Positions 1 through 11,104 of a DNA stretch of 64,000 bases are shown here, piece after piece (within the stretch, counting starts at the first letter, position 1; every line of letters starts with the position of its first letter). The stretch comes from Polytrichum commune (lineage: Eukaryota; Streptophyta; Polytrichopsida; Polytrichales; Polytrichaceae), in assembly GCA_950295325.1 (NCBI GenBank), contig OX485803.1:73175554-73239553 (forward strand), given 5' to 3'. The notes beneath the pieces were generated by a model. It did no database searches and was not told the origin of the DNA. It worked only from the letters and a program-made list of their open reading frames with translations. The position numbers and the translations under genes were made by a program.

Positions 1-890
1 TTTGTAGATTCATCCTTTGATAATGAGGAATCAACCCTTCCACTCAAAATTGGCCAAAAACCTATTCGGTGGAGTCATGTGCATCTATGCTCTTGAAACG
101 TGGGAAAAAAATAAATAGCCATTTTGAAATTCATAGGACTAAGTTTGGGGCTCCAAACTACCCAACTATAGTGCATGCCTTGGTGGGTAGTTGCCACTGG
201 ACGTCACCCGGAGCTAACTTGCCCAAATTAAGGGACAATTGGTTGGGGCCAATTGGGTCCAAGCCTCACACTGATCCCCCCCCCCAACACTAACTGCACT
301 CCAGGGTTACATGGACTTGCCTTACCGGTTGGGGTCTACCAACCTACCCCATGCCAGGGGCTACATGAACCTACTCTTGTAGCGGGATCTGCAAAACGAC
401 CCCAACCCCCTGCTCACTATCCACTTTAGCACAAACAGTTGTTTGATGAAATTTTTGGGCACAATTGGTCAAAATCCTAGAATTTCAAAATCATATTGCT
501 TATATGTTGAGATCGTGCTCGTGCCCTAATTAAGTTTACATCACATTTTTTGATTTAACTTGGGAATATAATCTTATGGTCTCAAGCCTTGAACCATGAG
601 CATACCAATGAACGGGTAGTGCCGGCAGTTAGTTACGAGCTAGCCGGTTGATTTTGAGAATTTCCGAATGAATTTGGAAAGTTTAGGAAGGGGTTCCGGA
701 AGAAAATGAAGGTTTCCGGAAATGGGCCGATTAGGAAAAAAAAATGCCGGCATTTCGGCAAGCTGCCCTAGAGTATCCACGGCAAATTGCCGATTGAATT
801 TTTTTTTTCACGGCGGGCAGCCGACCAAATATATAATTTTTAGGTAAGGTTTTCAATACTATGCATAGTTGGAGTCTTGGAGACTATGCC
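1..890. other. Intergenic, fragments of a dispersed repeat
   Basis: No gene is visible. Around 454-500 and 605-660 lie two opposite-facing pieces of the repeat family better preserved at 9148-9836, 31796 and 60415 (shared core: cggcagttagttac and ggtcaaaatcctag). A short poly-C run sits near 275-286. Confidence 0.45.
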
Positions 891-897
891 TTGTTGG

Positions 898-958
898 CTT
901 GTGGTTTAGGGTTAGAGGGGCTTGTGGTTTAGGGTTAGAGGGGCTTGTGGTTTAGGGC
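898..958 (+). repeat. 23-bp tandem repeat, about 2.6 units
   Basis: The unit cttgtggtttagggttagag plus ggg occurs twice exactly, at 898 and 921, and once partially from 944. It contains tttaggg but is not a telomere array. Confidence 0.85.
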
Positions 959-1079
959 TCCCATTGCTTCCCGCTACAACTTTGACTCCGTAGTAGTGAA
1001 GGTTTTGTTGTTGGTTTCACAAACAAGCACTTTGGAGGCTTGGACCCTAATTGTGTGAGAGAGTTGTTGTGTGGTCGTA

Positions 1080-1480
1080 AGCATTTGTGAGTTGTGAAAT
1101 TCTTGAGTTGTGAAACCTGTGAGAACTCTTAGAAAGCTTAGATGAGAAATCTGTGAGAACATGTGCGAACTCTTAGGAGGAGAAATCTGTGAGAACTCTT
1201 AGAAACCTGTGAGAACCTAGGAGAAATCATACACTCGAGGCAAAAAGCTTCAGAAAGCTCAGAACATGTGCGAACTCTTAGCTCAGAAAGCTTGAAAATT
1301 GAGGCAAAAAGCTTGGATTCTGTTAGCCGAGGAGAAAGCTTGGATTGTGCTTGGATTCTGTTAGATTGGGAAAGCTTAGATTGGGAGAGCCGAGAAAGCT
1401 CTGTGTTGCGAAGTTTGTGAGCGAACTGTATGCTGCGTAGTCTGTGAGCGAACTCTGTGTTGCGAAGTCCCATAACCCTT
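1080..1480 (+). repeat. Degenerate short-repeat leader upstream of the hAT gene
   Basis: The words gagaaatctgtgagaac, gcgaactctta and gaaagcttgga recur imperfectly many times. It is followed at 1525-1600 by a GC-rich stretch and at 1615-1655 by poly-T, then by an acceptor-like site (tttgatttcag) just before the transposase start codon. It may be the 5' leader of the hAT element; its regulatory role is unknown. Confidence 0.45.
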
Positions 1481-1689
1481 GGCTTGAACTGAGGAGGCAT
1501 CCTTAAAGGGAAAAAATTACGGAGAAGGAGAAGGAGCGCGAGCGCGAGCGGCGGGGTGGGGCGGCGGGGGGCGAGGCGGCGGGGGCCGAGGCGACAAGTA
1601 GGTTTCGCTTGTTTTTGTTTTTTTTTTTGTTTTTTTTTTTGTTTTTGTTTTTGAAGCAAAATTGTTTCTGTTTGATTTCAGGTTCTATT

Positions 1690-3922
1690 ATGGCTAAGCG
1701 GCAGAAGTCGATCAGGGACGCCTATTTTGCTAAGAGCCGCGACACTGATTCTTCCACAAGTGAGAACAACATCTCTGTTCAAAGTCCCACTACAAATCGG
1801 GCTATATGGAAGGAGCAATGGGCGATTCAGTTCAAGTGGATAGACTACTCTGCTTCGGAGGGAAAAATCTTTTGTAAGATTTGTAGAGAGAAAGGTGGCC
1901 GCTCTGTCTATGCCAAAGACGGATCAAATTTTTTTAAAGTCAGCGCCTTTACAGATCATTCCCGTTCGAACGAACATCAAAGGCTTGCTTGGGCATCCAC
2001 AAGCGGAGAGAAAACCATGGAAAAAACAATTTTTGCTAGTCAGCGTGCTTGTGATGAAGCTCTACAAACCCTTTTCAAAGCCGCCTACTTCACAGGGAAG
2101 CAGTCTCTCCCGTATTCCAAATTTCCTGCTCTCTGTAAATTGCTCATGTCTGTCAATGCTCCTATTACAGCTAGTATGTATCAGGATGAAAAAGCTTGCA
2201 GTGATTTGATATTTTGCATATCCACAGTAATCCAGCAGAAAATAGTTTGTAGGATTTGTAATTCTCCATTTTTTGGCATTATGGTTGATGAATCTATAGA
2301 CATCAGTGCCACTGGACATCTTGTTATGTTTGCAACCATTATAGAGGAGGGTCTGCTCATAACTGTTTTCTTGGGGCTGTTGCAGTTGGATAGCGGTAAA
2401 AAAGATGCAACTTCAATTTTTGATTGTGTCATCTCCCAGTTAAAGTTGTGGGATTTGAATTTATGCAAGTTAGTGGCCTTTGGTAGTGATGGAGCCAACA
2501 GTATGGTGGGTTCTCAAACCGGCGTTTCAACACGACTCAAAGAGGTTAATCCATTCCTCTTAGCCTGTCATTGTGTCGCTCATCGCACAAATCTTGCTGC
2601 TTTGGATGCTACCAAAACACCGGATTGTAAGGTTATATCCACTGAAATAGATGTTTTGATAAATTCCATTTCCAATTTTTTCACAAATCTAGTAAGCGCA
2701 AACATGCATTAACAACCTTGCAGGAACAATTGTTTGATTCCAAAAAAACAATGAAGCGTTATCACAAAATTCGTTGGTTAAGTAGATGGCAGACAATCAG
2801 TTCCCTTTGTGATTCACTTGAATCTGTCCTCATTTTTTTCCAAGATGTTGATGAAAGTGAAGCTGTTACAAAGTTTATTTTGGAAAAATTGGGTCAGTTT
2901 AAATATATTTATATTCTATATTTTTTGGCTGACATTCTTCACTCGTTGGCTATGTTGTCAAAGGTATTTCAACTGAAGTTCGTGGATGTTACCACTGTGG
3001 GCAGTATTGTGCGTACTGAAGTGGCTCAAATTCGTATGATGTTTATTATCGATTCTTGTGATTTGAATGTTGATGTCTTTAACGAGTCCACTGGTTTTCA
3101 TGTTTTGCCTGATTACGGTCCTCACGGTGGATACTTGAAAAGACTGCAATCTGAGGTAAGAGGTTCCATGTTTCACAGTTTCACAGTTTCCATATGACAC
3201 GTTCTAGGCTTGGTACTGACTTGGAAGAGGCATTGATGTTCCAGAAATTTTTTACACAATCTATTTGTTCTGCCCTTGATGCACGTTTTTGTGACAATGA
3301 TTTGATTTCTTGTTTTAAGATTTTGAATCCGACTAATATGCCTTCAGGGCAAGTGGGCTTGCAAAATTGGTGTGTTTCAGAATTAGATACTTTGTTGTGC
3401 CATTATGGAGTAGACCGCTCACATGGAAGCTTCAAGCTTCCTCCTCTTGTCGACCAAACCGCATGTAAGCGTGAATTCTTGGCCTTCAAGCTTCAATGCA
3501 CTACGGAATGGGGGGATAAGAATTTCAGGGATTTGTGGGGCATGATAACTTGGAATCATGCTTTGCAAGCACGGTACCCCAACCTCCTTATTCTTGCAAC
3601 GTTAGCTCATGTGCAATGTGTTTCTACTGCGACATGTGAGCGTGCTTTCAGTGTGCAAAATTTGATCAAACCCAAAGTTAGAAATAAGTTGGGTAGTAGG
3701 AATCTCGATGCAATGCTGCGAATTGCCTTGGAAGGGCCAGATGAAGGGGTGGATGACATAATTTGTGACGCTATCCCACTTTGGAAGAAAGACAGTAAGT
3801 ACCGTTTTTTGTATGCTAATCATTCTTCTTATTTGAATTCTCCTAATACAATGAGTGTGAGTGATGTGTTTTGTTCGTTTGGTGCAATTGATACTAACGG
3901 CAATGGTACGCAAATCTTGTGA
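1690..3922 (+). pseudogene. hAT-superfamily transposase (ZNF862/KIAA1586-like), frame-broken
   Basis: This encodes a hAT DNA transposase. The N-terminus has a BED/TTF-like finger (C62, C65, H90, H96). The catalytic core is recognisable: GIMVDES (D200), AFGSDG (D267) and the CHCVAHRTN block near 293-301. The C-terminal dimerisation block follows near 3610-3740 (TATCERAFSVQNLIKPKVRN, then LRIALEGP). The start is the ATG at 1690, directly after a likely 5'-UTR splice acceptor at 1681. Coding runs through three frames: 1690-2712, 2718-3197 and 3194-3922. The first shift lies near the T-run at 2677-2690, the second at a duplicated tttcacag near 3170-3190. The gene is therefore probably dead but young enough to read easily. 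Terminal inverted repeats were not located. Confidence 0.85.
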
Positions 3923-3939
3923 CTTTTCAATACTAACTA

Positions 3940-6900
3940 GCCTCTGGATAATACTTGGACCCTTTTGTGGTGCTTGTATTTTCCGAAGGCTAAATCCTTA
4001 GCCCTAAACGGTAGGGGCTTTGCCAGGTTCAAATCCTGCTAAGGATACTATTTAGATGACAATAAATGGAGAGTGAATGCCCAAAGTAATAAATCCTAAA
4101 CACTTCAAGAAAAATTGAATTAATGATAATGACACATCCACCACCAAAATTTAAAACCGGCCACACTTTAGACCTTCCGGAAATTGCCTAAATGAAAAAA
4201 AAAATGCCGGCTAATTGCCTAAACACATTACGAAATGGGGGATATCAACCGATAAATCTTGCACTATTTAGGCCACTTCCGGGAGACATTTCAAAAATCC
4301 GAGCCACCTCAAGAAACCTCGGCAATTAGCCGGTTTCTCTACATAACTCCCCGGACTGTGGAGCATACTTAGAGGCTTACGAAAGTCCTTGTACTTGAGA
4401 ACAATGCGTGTGAGCTAGAAACACATGCACTGAAGTAATTAAATGATGAAGTTGCTTATGTGGGTGATGTTGAAGACCAAAATAAGGCCTTGAGCTCCCC
4501 ACCTTGACATTGGGCTAGCTTAAGTAACTTAGTCTTTATCTACTCAGGCTTCAAAGCTGCCTTGACATGGTCCCCTTGGAGGCTGTGTTGTGCAGGGGTC
4601 CCACAACACATAACAAATTAACAATCCATGTTGGCACCTTTCATAAGCCATGCATGCACATTGAGGCTGCCGGATGGACTTGTGTGGATAGATTGTACAG
4701 ATTTGCCTGGCCTGTGACCTCACAGGGCCCATTCACAATGCCTCAATGACGCGAATGACCATGTCATAGTCAATCACGGTCCCTTGTTTTGAGCTGTGGA
4801 TGTTTGCAGAGCAAGGAGTCAAGGAATAAAATCGTAAAGGATGTACAACACAACAACGTAGGTTGCCACAAATGATGGCATCGAATATCTCAAAAACATT
4901 AGTAATGATGAATAGTATGCAAAGTTGCTCTCTCACTGCTATACTAAAAATGATATTTAATGTCAACAATTCTAATTGTCTTGCTCAATAGTAATTGTAA
5001 ACCGCGGTATGGTGTCACCAACACTAAATGTTAACCCAACATTATTTGTCATTCCTTGTATTTTTATTTTTTTTTTGGGGGGGGGGGAGGGGGACTACAG
5101 ATTTACGGTGTTGCAAAAACTGTCACTTACCAAGTGAATTTTCATCCAAAGTTCAATCATCCATGAGAACGTTTCATCATGAGTTGCTGACAAGAGAAGG
5201 TGGGATTTTGGCCAATGGATGAACTCATCTGTCATCCATGACAATATATGTAAACTTATTCATAAGAAGTGTCATCTGAAAAGTCGCCATATGATACTAA
5301 ATATCATATTTAGTGTAGTGATCTCTATGACTAATAATTTACTCTTAACTTGCCGAATTCAACCTAACTTGTTTGCAAGTTGGTGCATTGGCTGAAAATT
5401 CATCATTGCATTCTATTGAAATATAACGTGCCATGATGTACACAAGTTTTTTTTGAAATGCGATGATAATTATTAATTATCATCATCACGTGTCATGATA
5501 TTTAATGAAGATTCGTGAAGTATCCATGAAAATATCACAAAATTGTCAGAAAATAAATTAATATTCACACTCAAAATAAAAAAATTCACAATAATATTCA
5601 AAAATTTAGGGAAGATTCGTGGAGACTTCCACACAAAGTAGAAGATTAGTGTGGCCCACATTAAGGGCCACTTCACACACAAGATTGAAGGCCCATGACT
5701 AGTGCATATTAAGATCTCTCGGTGGTCGAAAAGGCCGAGACCGTTCAAGTTCACTTCACACTAGAAAGTGAAGGTCTGAGGGTCCAAAGAAATTCTCATG
5801 GATGACAATCTAAATGGATTCCTACAGGGCATACTATGGATAATTTTTCATGGTCTATCATAATTTGTGTCAAACCCACCTCCAAGAGGAAAGCTTGACA
5901 CAAATTCTGGCATACCATGTTGGAGTCAAGGCCTTGAATGGTTGGTACGCCATTTGGATGAGAGTCAAGGGCCCTCACAATATCATGGTTGTGGCTTTTG
6001 GCTTGTGTGTGACGTGGCCTTAACTATCTCCATGTTGACTGTCCATCCACACCACCCCATTTACGGCACTCAACGTCACATGTGTAATTATGCCACATAC
6101 CCTATTATGAAGTGTGCGCTAGGTTACACTAATCGCTAGGGGAGGAATGGACTCAAAAGGTTGTTGCCCTTGTAATAGCCAAAAAAATAGATTCTCCATA
6201 TCCCAAGCCCTGTAGTACAAGGGCGTACCCACGAGCTCAAATGGCACGTAAGGTGCCACATGGTTTTGGATCATGGGTCCGAGCCAATGGAGTCGTGCTT
6301 AGCGTACTCAACGTTGCCGATGTGACTCTGGAAGTACATAGTGGAGGTCACAACAAAATCACAAGTACTAAAGGACTACACCATGACAAGTCCACACCCT
6401 AATGTGTCAATAGGTTAGTGGTTCCGGTTTCTAATACCTTTGAGCCGAACCTCATTTTCATTGGAGTTTTGAAGACAAATTATTAGAGAAAATCCTTTTT
6501 TGAGACCAAACTTGTGGGCACCTTTTCAGTTCATTCATCCTCTAATTGGCCAACAACTTGACCACTAGTGCAACCTCATGATACTTGGTGTTGTAGTATG
6601 CTTACTAATAGATTGGCACTTGTATGTTCATTAATATAATGAGGTCTATATGCTTTATTTAAATAAATTTAGACATGTTTTCAAATTTTAGACTATTTGG
6701 TTGGTTCAACATCATAGGATCCTATGATACACTTATGATATACCTAAATTTTATGGAAGATGTGTGAATCCTCATTGATTACTTGAATTGTATGTTGTTA
6801 AAATATGATGAAAATAATAATAATAAATATTTTTATGTTATTCATATATAAATAAATGTTGAATAATGAAAATACAATCAAAACAATTGCTATAATACTA

Positions 6901-7401
6901 TCGTTACCAACTCTCCATATCCTACCGGAGGATCTTACCACACAATCATATTGTAGGATCCTATGATAGAATCCAACATGCTATAATTATGGACTTGGAC
7001 TTAGTTCATTTTTACTTAACCATGTGTTCTATCCATGAGTTACACAATGATCACAAAGTACCTATGAGAGTACAAACATTGCCACTTGACATTAGTATGC
7101 TCCAAAATATCTTCCTCATGCACACTATATTTTAAACATGTGACACTTGGCATCAGTATGCTCAATGCTATATTTCTCTTGTATACTAAAATGTAAAACT
7201 ATACTAGTTTCAAGCACTCTGATGTGCTACACTAAATGTCATAATGTAATTATTTCTTCACCTAAAAAAGTCGTTTATTTTGACAGATAGCGTCATGTTG
7301 ATAGATAGCATCATGTTGACAAATAATGGATGACAAATAGGCAATACTAGACCTCTAGGTATCTAGATTAGGCCCTTTGCAAATAATGTATATGGCACTG
7401 A
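3940..7401. other. Intergenic, no gene recognised
   Basis: AT-rich sequence with only short chance reading frames and no recognisable protein. It holds a poly-G run (5079-5088) and a T-arm-like sequence near 4030 that I did not accept as a tRNA. Confidence 0.5.
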
Positions 7402-7940
7402 CACGGGTAGATCACTCTAAGGCATTTTTGTGCACCACGTGCGGCTGGGGTTTTTTTTGTTTTGGGGCTATTTACCTTCAAGGGCTGAATTAAAGCCTCC
7501 CTATAATTACTTAAATTTCAAAAATGGCCCATTTGTTTGCACCCTTTCATTACTTATATTGTCCAAGTCACTGCAATTTTTTGTACTCTATATTCCTTTC
7601 AAGTAATAAAAGCTAATATACTTCCTAATGCAATTGATGAGTGTTGAGGGAAAGCATGGAAGCAAAGAAGGGTGCAAACATCCCCGTGAGTCCTAAACCC
7701 ATTTACATACCAAACTAAACATACCTTCTAGGATCCTTATCTTCAGCCCCTATATTAATTTTACAAAAAAATAATGGCCCACGTTTTATGTCCATCTAAC
7801 TTACTTATAATGGGATTGTCTACATTTAATGGTCCCTTTATTATTTGGAATTCCTTTATAATTTTTATTTCAAATGATTTTAATCCTCTCTATATTATGC
7901 CGCACGTCGTTTTTAAAATGCACTAAGTGATCTACCCGTG
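7402..7940. mobile_element. Nonautonomous hAT-type MITE, family 1
   Basis: The 539-bp element has imperfect terminal inverted repeats of about 40 bp, beginning cacgggtagatcact and running to gtgcggc at both ends. It is flanked by a perfect 8-bp target duplication, ggcactga, at 7394-7401 and 7941-7948. An 8-bp duplication with CA-starting termini fits hAT. There is no coding capacity. A close copy lies at 28517-29016 and a third begins near the window end. Confidence 0.9.
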
Positions 7941-7948
7941 GGCACTGA

Positions 7949-9147
7949 ATACCATAAATGGTGTAGCAAGACTATCAGTGTCCCATGGGGTTGTGGGGAA
8001 ATCCATGCCCCTCCCATATTTGTTGTTACTTCATTTCAATTGAGTTCCACTCGACATAAATCAAGATCTCGGACCCCAATGTAGAGGTCATGTTGGTTTA
8101 GTACAAAATTCCTTGTAACATATTATATTTCTCTATGTTTATCCAATGACCCCAATCTCATAGATTAGGCAATTAGTTTGTATCCAAACGACATGATTGC
8201 CCCCCCCCCCCTCCTTTATATGGGATACATAACGATTTGTACAGACCTCCCAACAAGTGGTTAGGTAACATTCTAATATTTAGTTTATGGTCTATAATCC
8301 ATAATCAACAAAACTCATACGAAAGAGGAAGTGAAAATCAAGTCATATCCAACTACAATGATTAGGCATACATGATATATATATTTGAGTCTAGGTACAA
8401 GCTTAAATCTCTCTATACATCATGTTACATGAATGTATGTTTTGATTGGCATGATGCATATCAAATGGGCTACTTCTAGATTGGGTCACATAAAAAAAGT
8501 CAAGAAATGATCTCAAGTTGTTAAGGCTTTTTATGAAACCATAAAGCCCGAAATTGACCTCTTGGACCTTTTAAGTGTTAAAAAGCTTGGACTTCTTTTT
8601 TGTAGTAGTACACTTTGCACTTGATCTATGTGGCTGGAAATTTCTATCCTCTTGTCATGATGTGCATGTCGTGTCCTTTGCCCTTTCGGTCGATCTTTTT
8701 GACATGGGAGAGGAGTCATAAGATAGACATGTCTTTTTACATGGGTCATCTTCAGGTAATCATAATGAAAACACACTACTTATTGTTTGTCATTAAACAC
8801 AACTCTCATTCATGAGCTCTAACTTTTGGTTCTCAATTTGCAAATGTAGATGAAGAAGCCACATTCAATGGCAGAGATATTTGAAGCCCACATACATCGT
8901 TATGGTCAGCCTCACCATGCAATGCACCATCACCCATCAATTTCAAACTTCTTCCTCCTAACTTACTATCTCTCACCATGTTGACAAGACTACATCATTT
9001 GGCTTGACGCAATGAGAAAAATGATTTCACTTGATCATTTGAGTAGACTTCACATAACATTATTAAACAATGTGCATTCGTTATTGTGGACCCATGCAAG
9101 GAGACTCAAATTAAATCTACATCTACACTAGGTTGGGACCTATGATC
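7949..9147. other. Intergenic, no gene recognised
   Basis: No convincing coding or RNA feature. A poly-C run sits at about 8201-8211. Confidence 0.45.
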
Positions 9148-9836
9148 GGGGAGAACCGGCAGTTAGTTACAGATGAACCGGTTGAGTTTGAGAAATAACC
9201 GGTTGAAGTTCAAGACTGCAGGAAAATTACCGATCATTTTAGAGGAATTTATAGAATATACCCCAATTTAATAAAGGAAGCCGAAGGATGTCAACATGTA
9301 ACCGGTAGGACTTGCAAACACTAGGATCTCAACCGATTATGCCCAAAAATCTCCCCGATCACTGGTTGGGACATCCCATAGTTATATTACGAAGGCTCAC
9401 ATGAACGAACACACTCTCCTTAAAAATATTATTCAAAAGAAATTAAAAAAATAATCCTTAATAAAAAATAAAATAAAAAGACAACCAACTGCTCATTGAT
9501 GTATGTATCAAGACGTACAGTACGGACTTTATTTGCATCAGTCCCAGCATTTCATGACATTATTTAAGTTAAATCAAATTCGGAGAATGACTTATTCGGA
9601 GGAAAGCAATGCTCTGTGACAGTGTTTGGAAAGATTTTTGGACATAATCGGTCAAAATCCTAGTGTTTCCAAGTTACGTGTTCAAGATGTGAACTTTCGG
9701 TTTTCTTTATTAATTTGAAGTATAGTCCTTAGATTCCTCTGAAATGATGGGTAATTTTCCTGAGATCTTGAACTTCAGCTGGTTATCTCTCAAACTCAAC
9801 CGGTTCATCTGTAACTAGCGGTCGGTTCTCCCCGTT
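9148..9836. repeat. Fold-back repeat with about 220-bp inverted arms
   Basis: The left arm (9148-9370) begins cggggagaaccggcagttag and the right arm (9616-9836) is its diverged reverse complement, separated by about 245 bp of AT-rich DNA. Arms end in accgattatgcccaaaaatc-like sequence. Single arms occur at 31796 and 60415 and partially at 454-660, so this is a family. It could be a fold-back/MITE-like element or two single-arm copies inserted head to head. No clear target duplication was found. Confidence 0.65.
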
Positions 9837-11104
9837 CATTGCTCGGTGACACACCTACTCCTGGTGGATTTGTCCGATTCTGAAGGGATCGTTGGCCATA
9901 ATCTGAGTACTCCCGTATGGAAACTAAATTTCTGTCAACTCCAGGGTGATGATTTCTCTCCACTTATAGCATCTCTAGGAACAACTTTCTCACCACTAGA
10001 AATTCCCCCCTACCTGCAGAAGAATCTAGTGTAGAAGTTCATGGGGACTCATCAGAAGTTGCTTAATTTGACATGTATGTACATGTTTACAGTTGCTATT
10101 GTTATTCTGCTGAGGAGAATAGAGAGATTTCGTCATGTGACGCCATTGTACAATTTGGATACACAATTTGGAAGCTTCTCCTTGGTAGCCTGAACATTTG
10201 GTCAAGGACTTTTGATTGCTGATGACTCAAGATTCCTTTTGGTGAGCCCCATCGTTATGTCGATTTGCAAGTCAGAACATATCGCTTCATGATTCATGTC
10301 GTGCTTACTAGTCGCGACCAGTTGAGATAATAAGTAAACCATGAAGGTGTTGATGTTGCATGATCCTCAAAAGCAATTAATTGCAGTTTCCAGCTTTCCG
10401 TAGATTGATGAGCAGATTTTATTTTTTGAGGTCTAAGTAGCCCTTTTCGTCCTTTTTCGTATCTTGCAGCTGTACCTCTTCTTCTTCCACGCAAACTAAA
10501 TGGTGCGCTTTAAAGAAAATTCTGATGGATCAGCAACTTTTGAAAGATTGGCCTTCGCATTCGCGTGGGGGCACACGTAACAATCACGCAGAATAGTTTG
10601 TAGCAAAGAATTCACGACATCGACTCGTCGGCGTGCTTCTTTTTTCCTCGACGAATTCGGTTTCGAGGAAAACGTCAGATCGTTGTTTGCTACCGCTTGG
10701 GATATACCAAACACAAGGATTGCTTGTAAGTTGACGTCGTTATAATTCTCTCGCTACAAATTCTCTCGCTCATCTTTTGTCTCCCCGCCGGCGCCCCCCC
10801 CCCCCCCCGCTTGCAAGAGTTCAGGGACTTCGTAATTTTCCTCCAATTGCAACTTTACAATCATGTAAGCTGGTCATGGACTTGCAGTTTGAATGCGAGT
10901 GTTCTGTGTTAGTCACAAATCTGCAGATTGGAGTGACGTTGAGGATACCAATGTTCGTAAAGATCTATTGGAGATTCCTCGTTTGCAAGGCAGATCAGTG
11001 CATATAACTGACATTAGGCTCAATACATGCTTTCTTTCGTGCCTAGGCTGTGCAAGGCGAAAGCATGAAGAACGAGTGTCCTTTGGTACTTCCAAAAGTT
11101 TGAC
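9837..11104. other. Upstream region of the NPF gene
   Basis: This contains a 62-codon open stretch (9846-10034, plus) and others on the minus strand (10294-10714), none matching a family I know. A C-run (10795-10808) and pyrimidine-rich DNA precede short upstream reading frames from 10777. The promoter and 5' leader of the transporter presumably lie here, but no motif identifies the transcription start. Confidence 0.4.

Noticed and set aside
901-958. tttaggg repeats, possible interstitial telomere
   Set aside because: The unit is 23 bp with only one tttaggg per unit; it is an ordinary minisatellite.
1138-1659. 173-codon minus-strand open frame
   Set aside because: It is created by short repeats, GC-rich triplets and poly-T (KQKQKKKQ), with no protein character.
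3985-4055. tRNA-like sequence: ggttcaaatcc B-box with a 9-bp atccttagc/gctaaggat stem
   Set aside because: Only a T-arm and an outer stem can be drawn. There is no D-arm or anticodon arm in the about 50-nt interval, so at most it is a SINE or tRNA relic.
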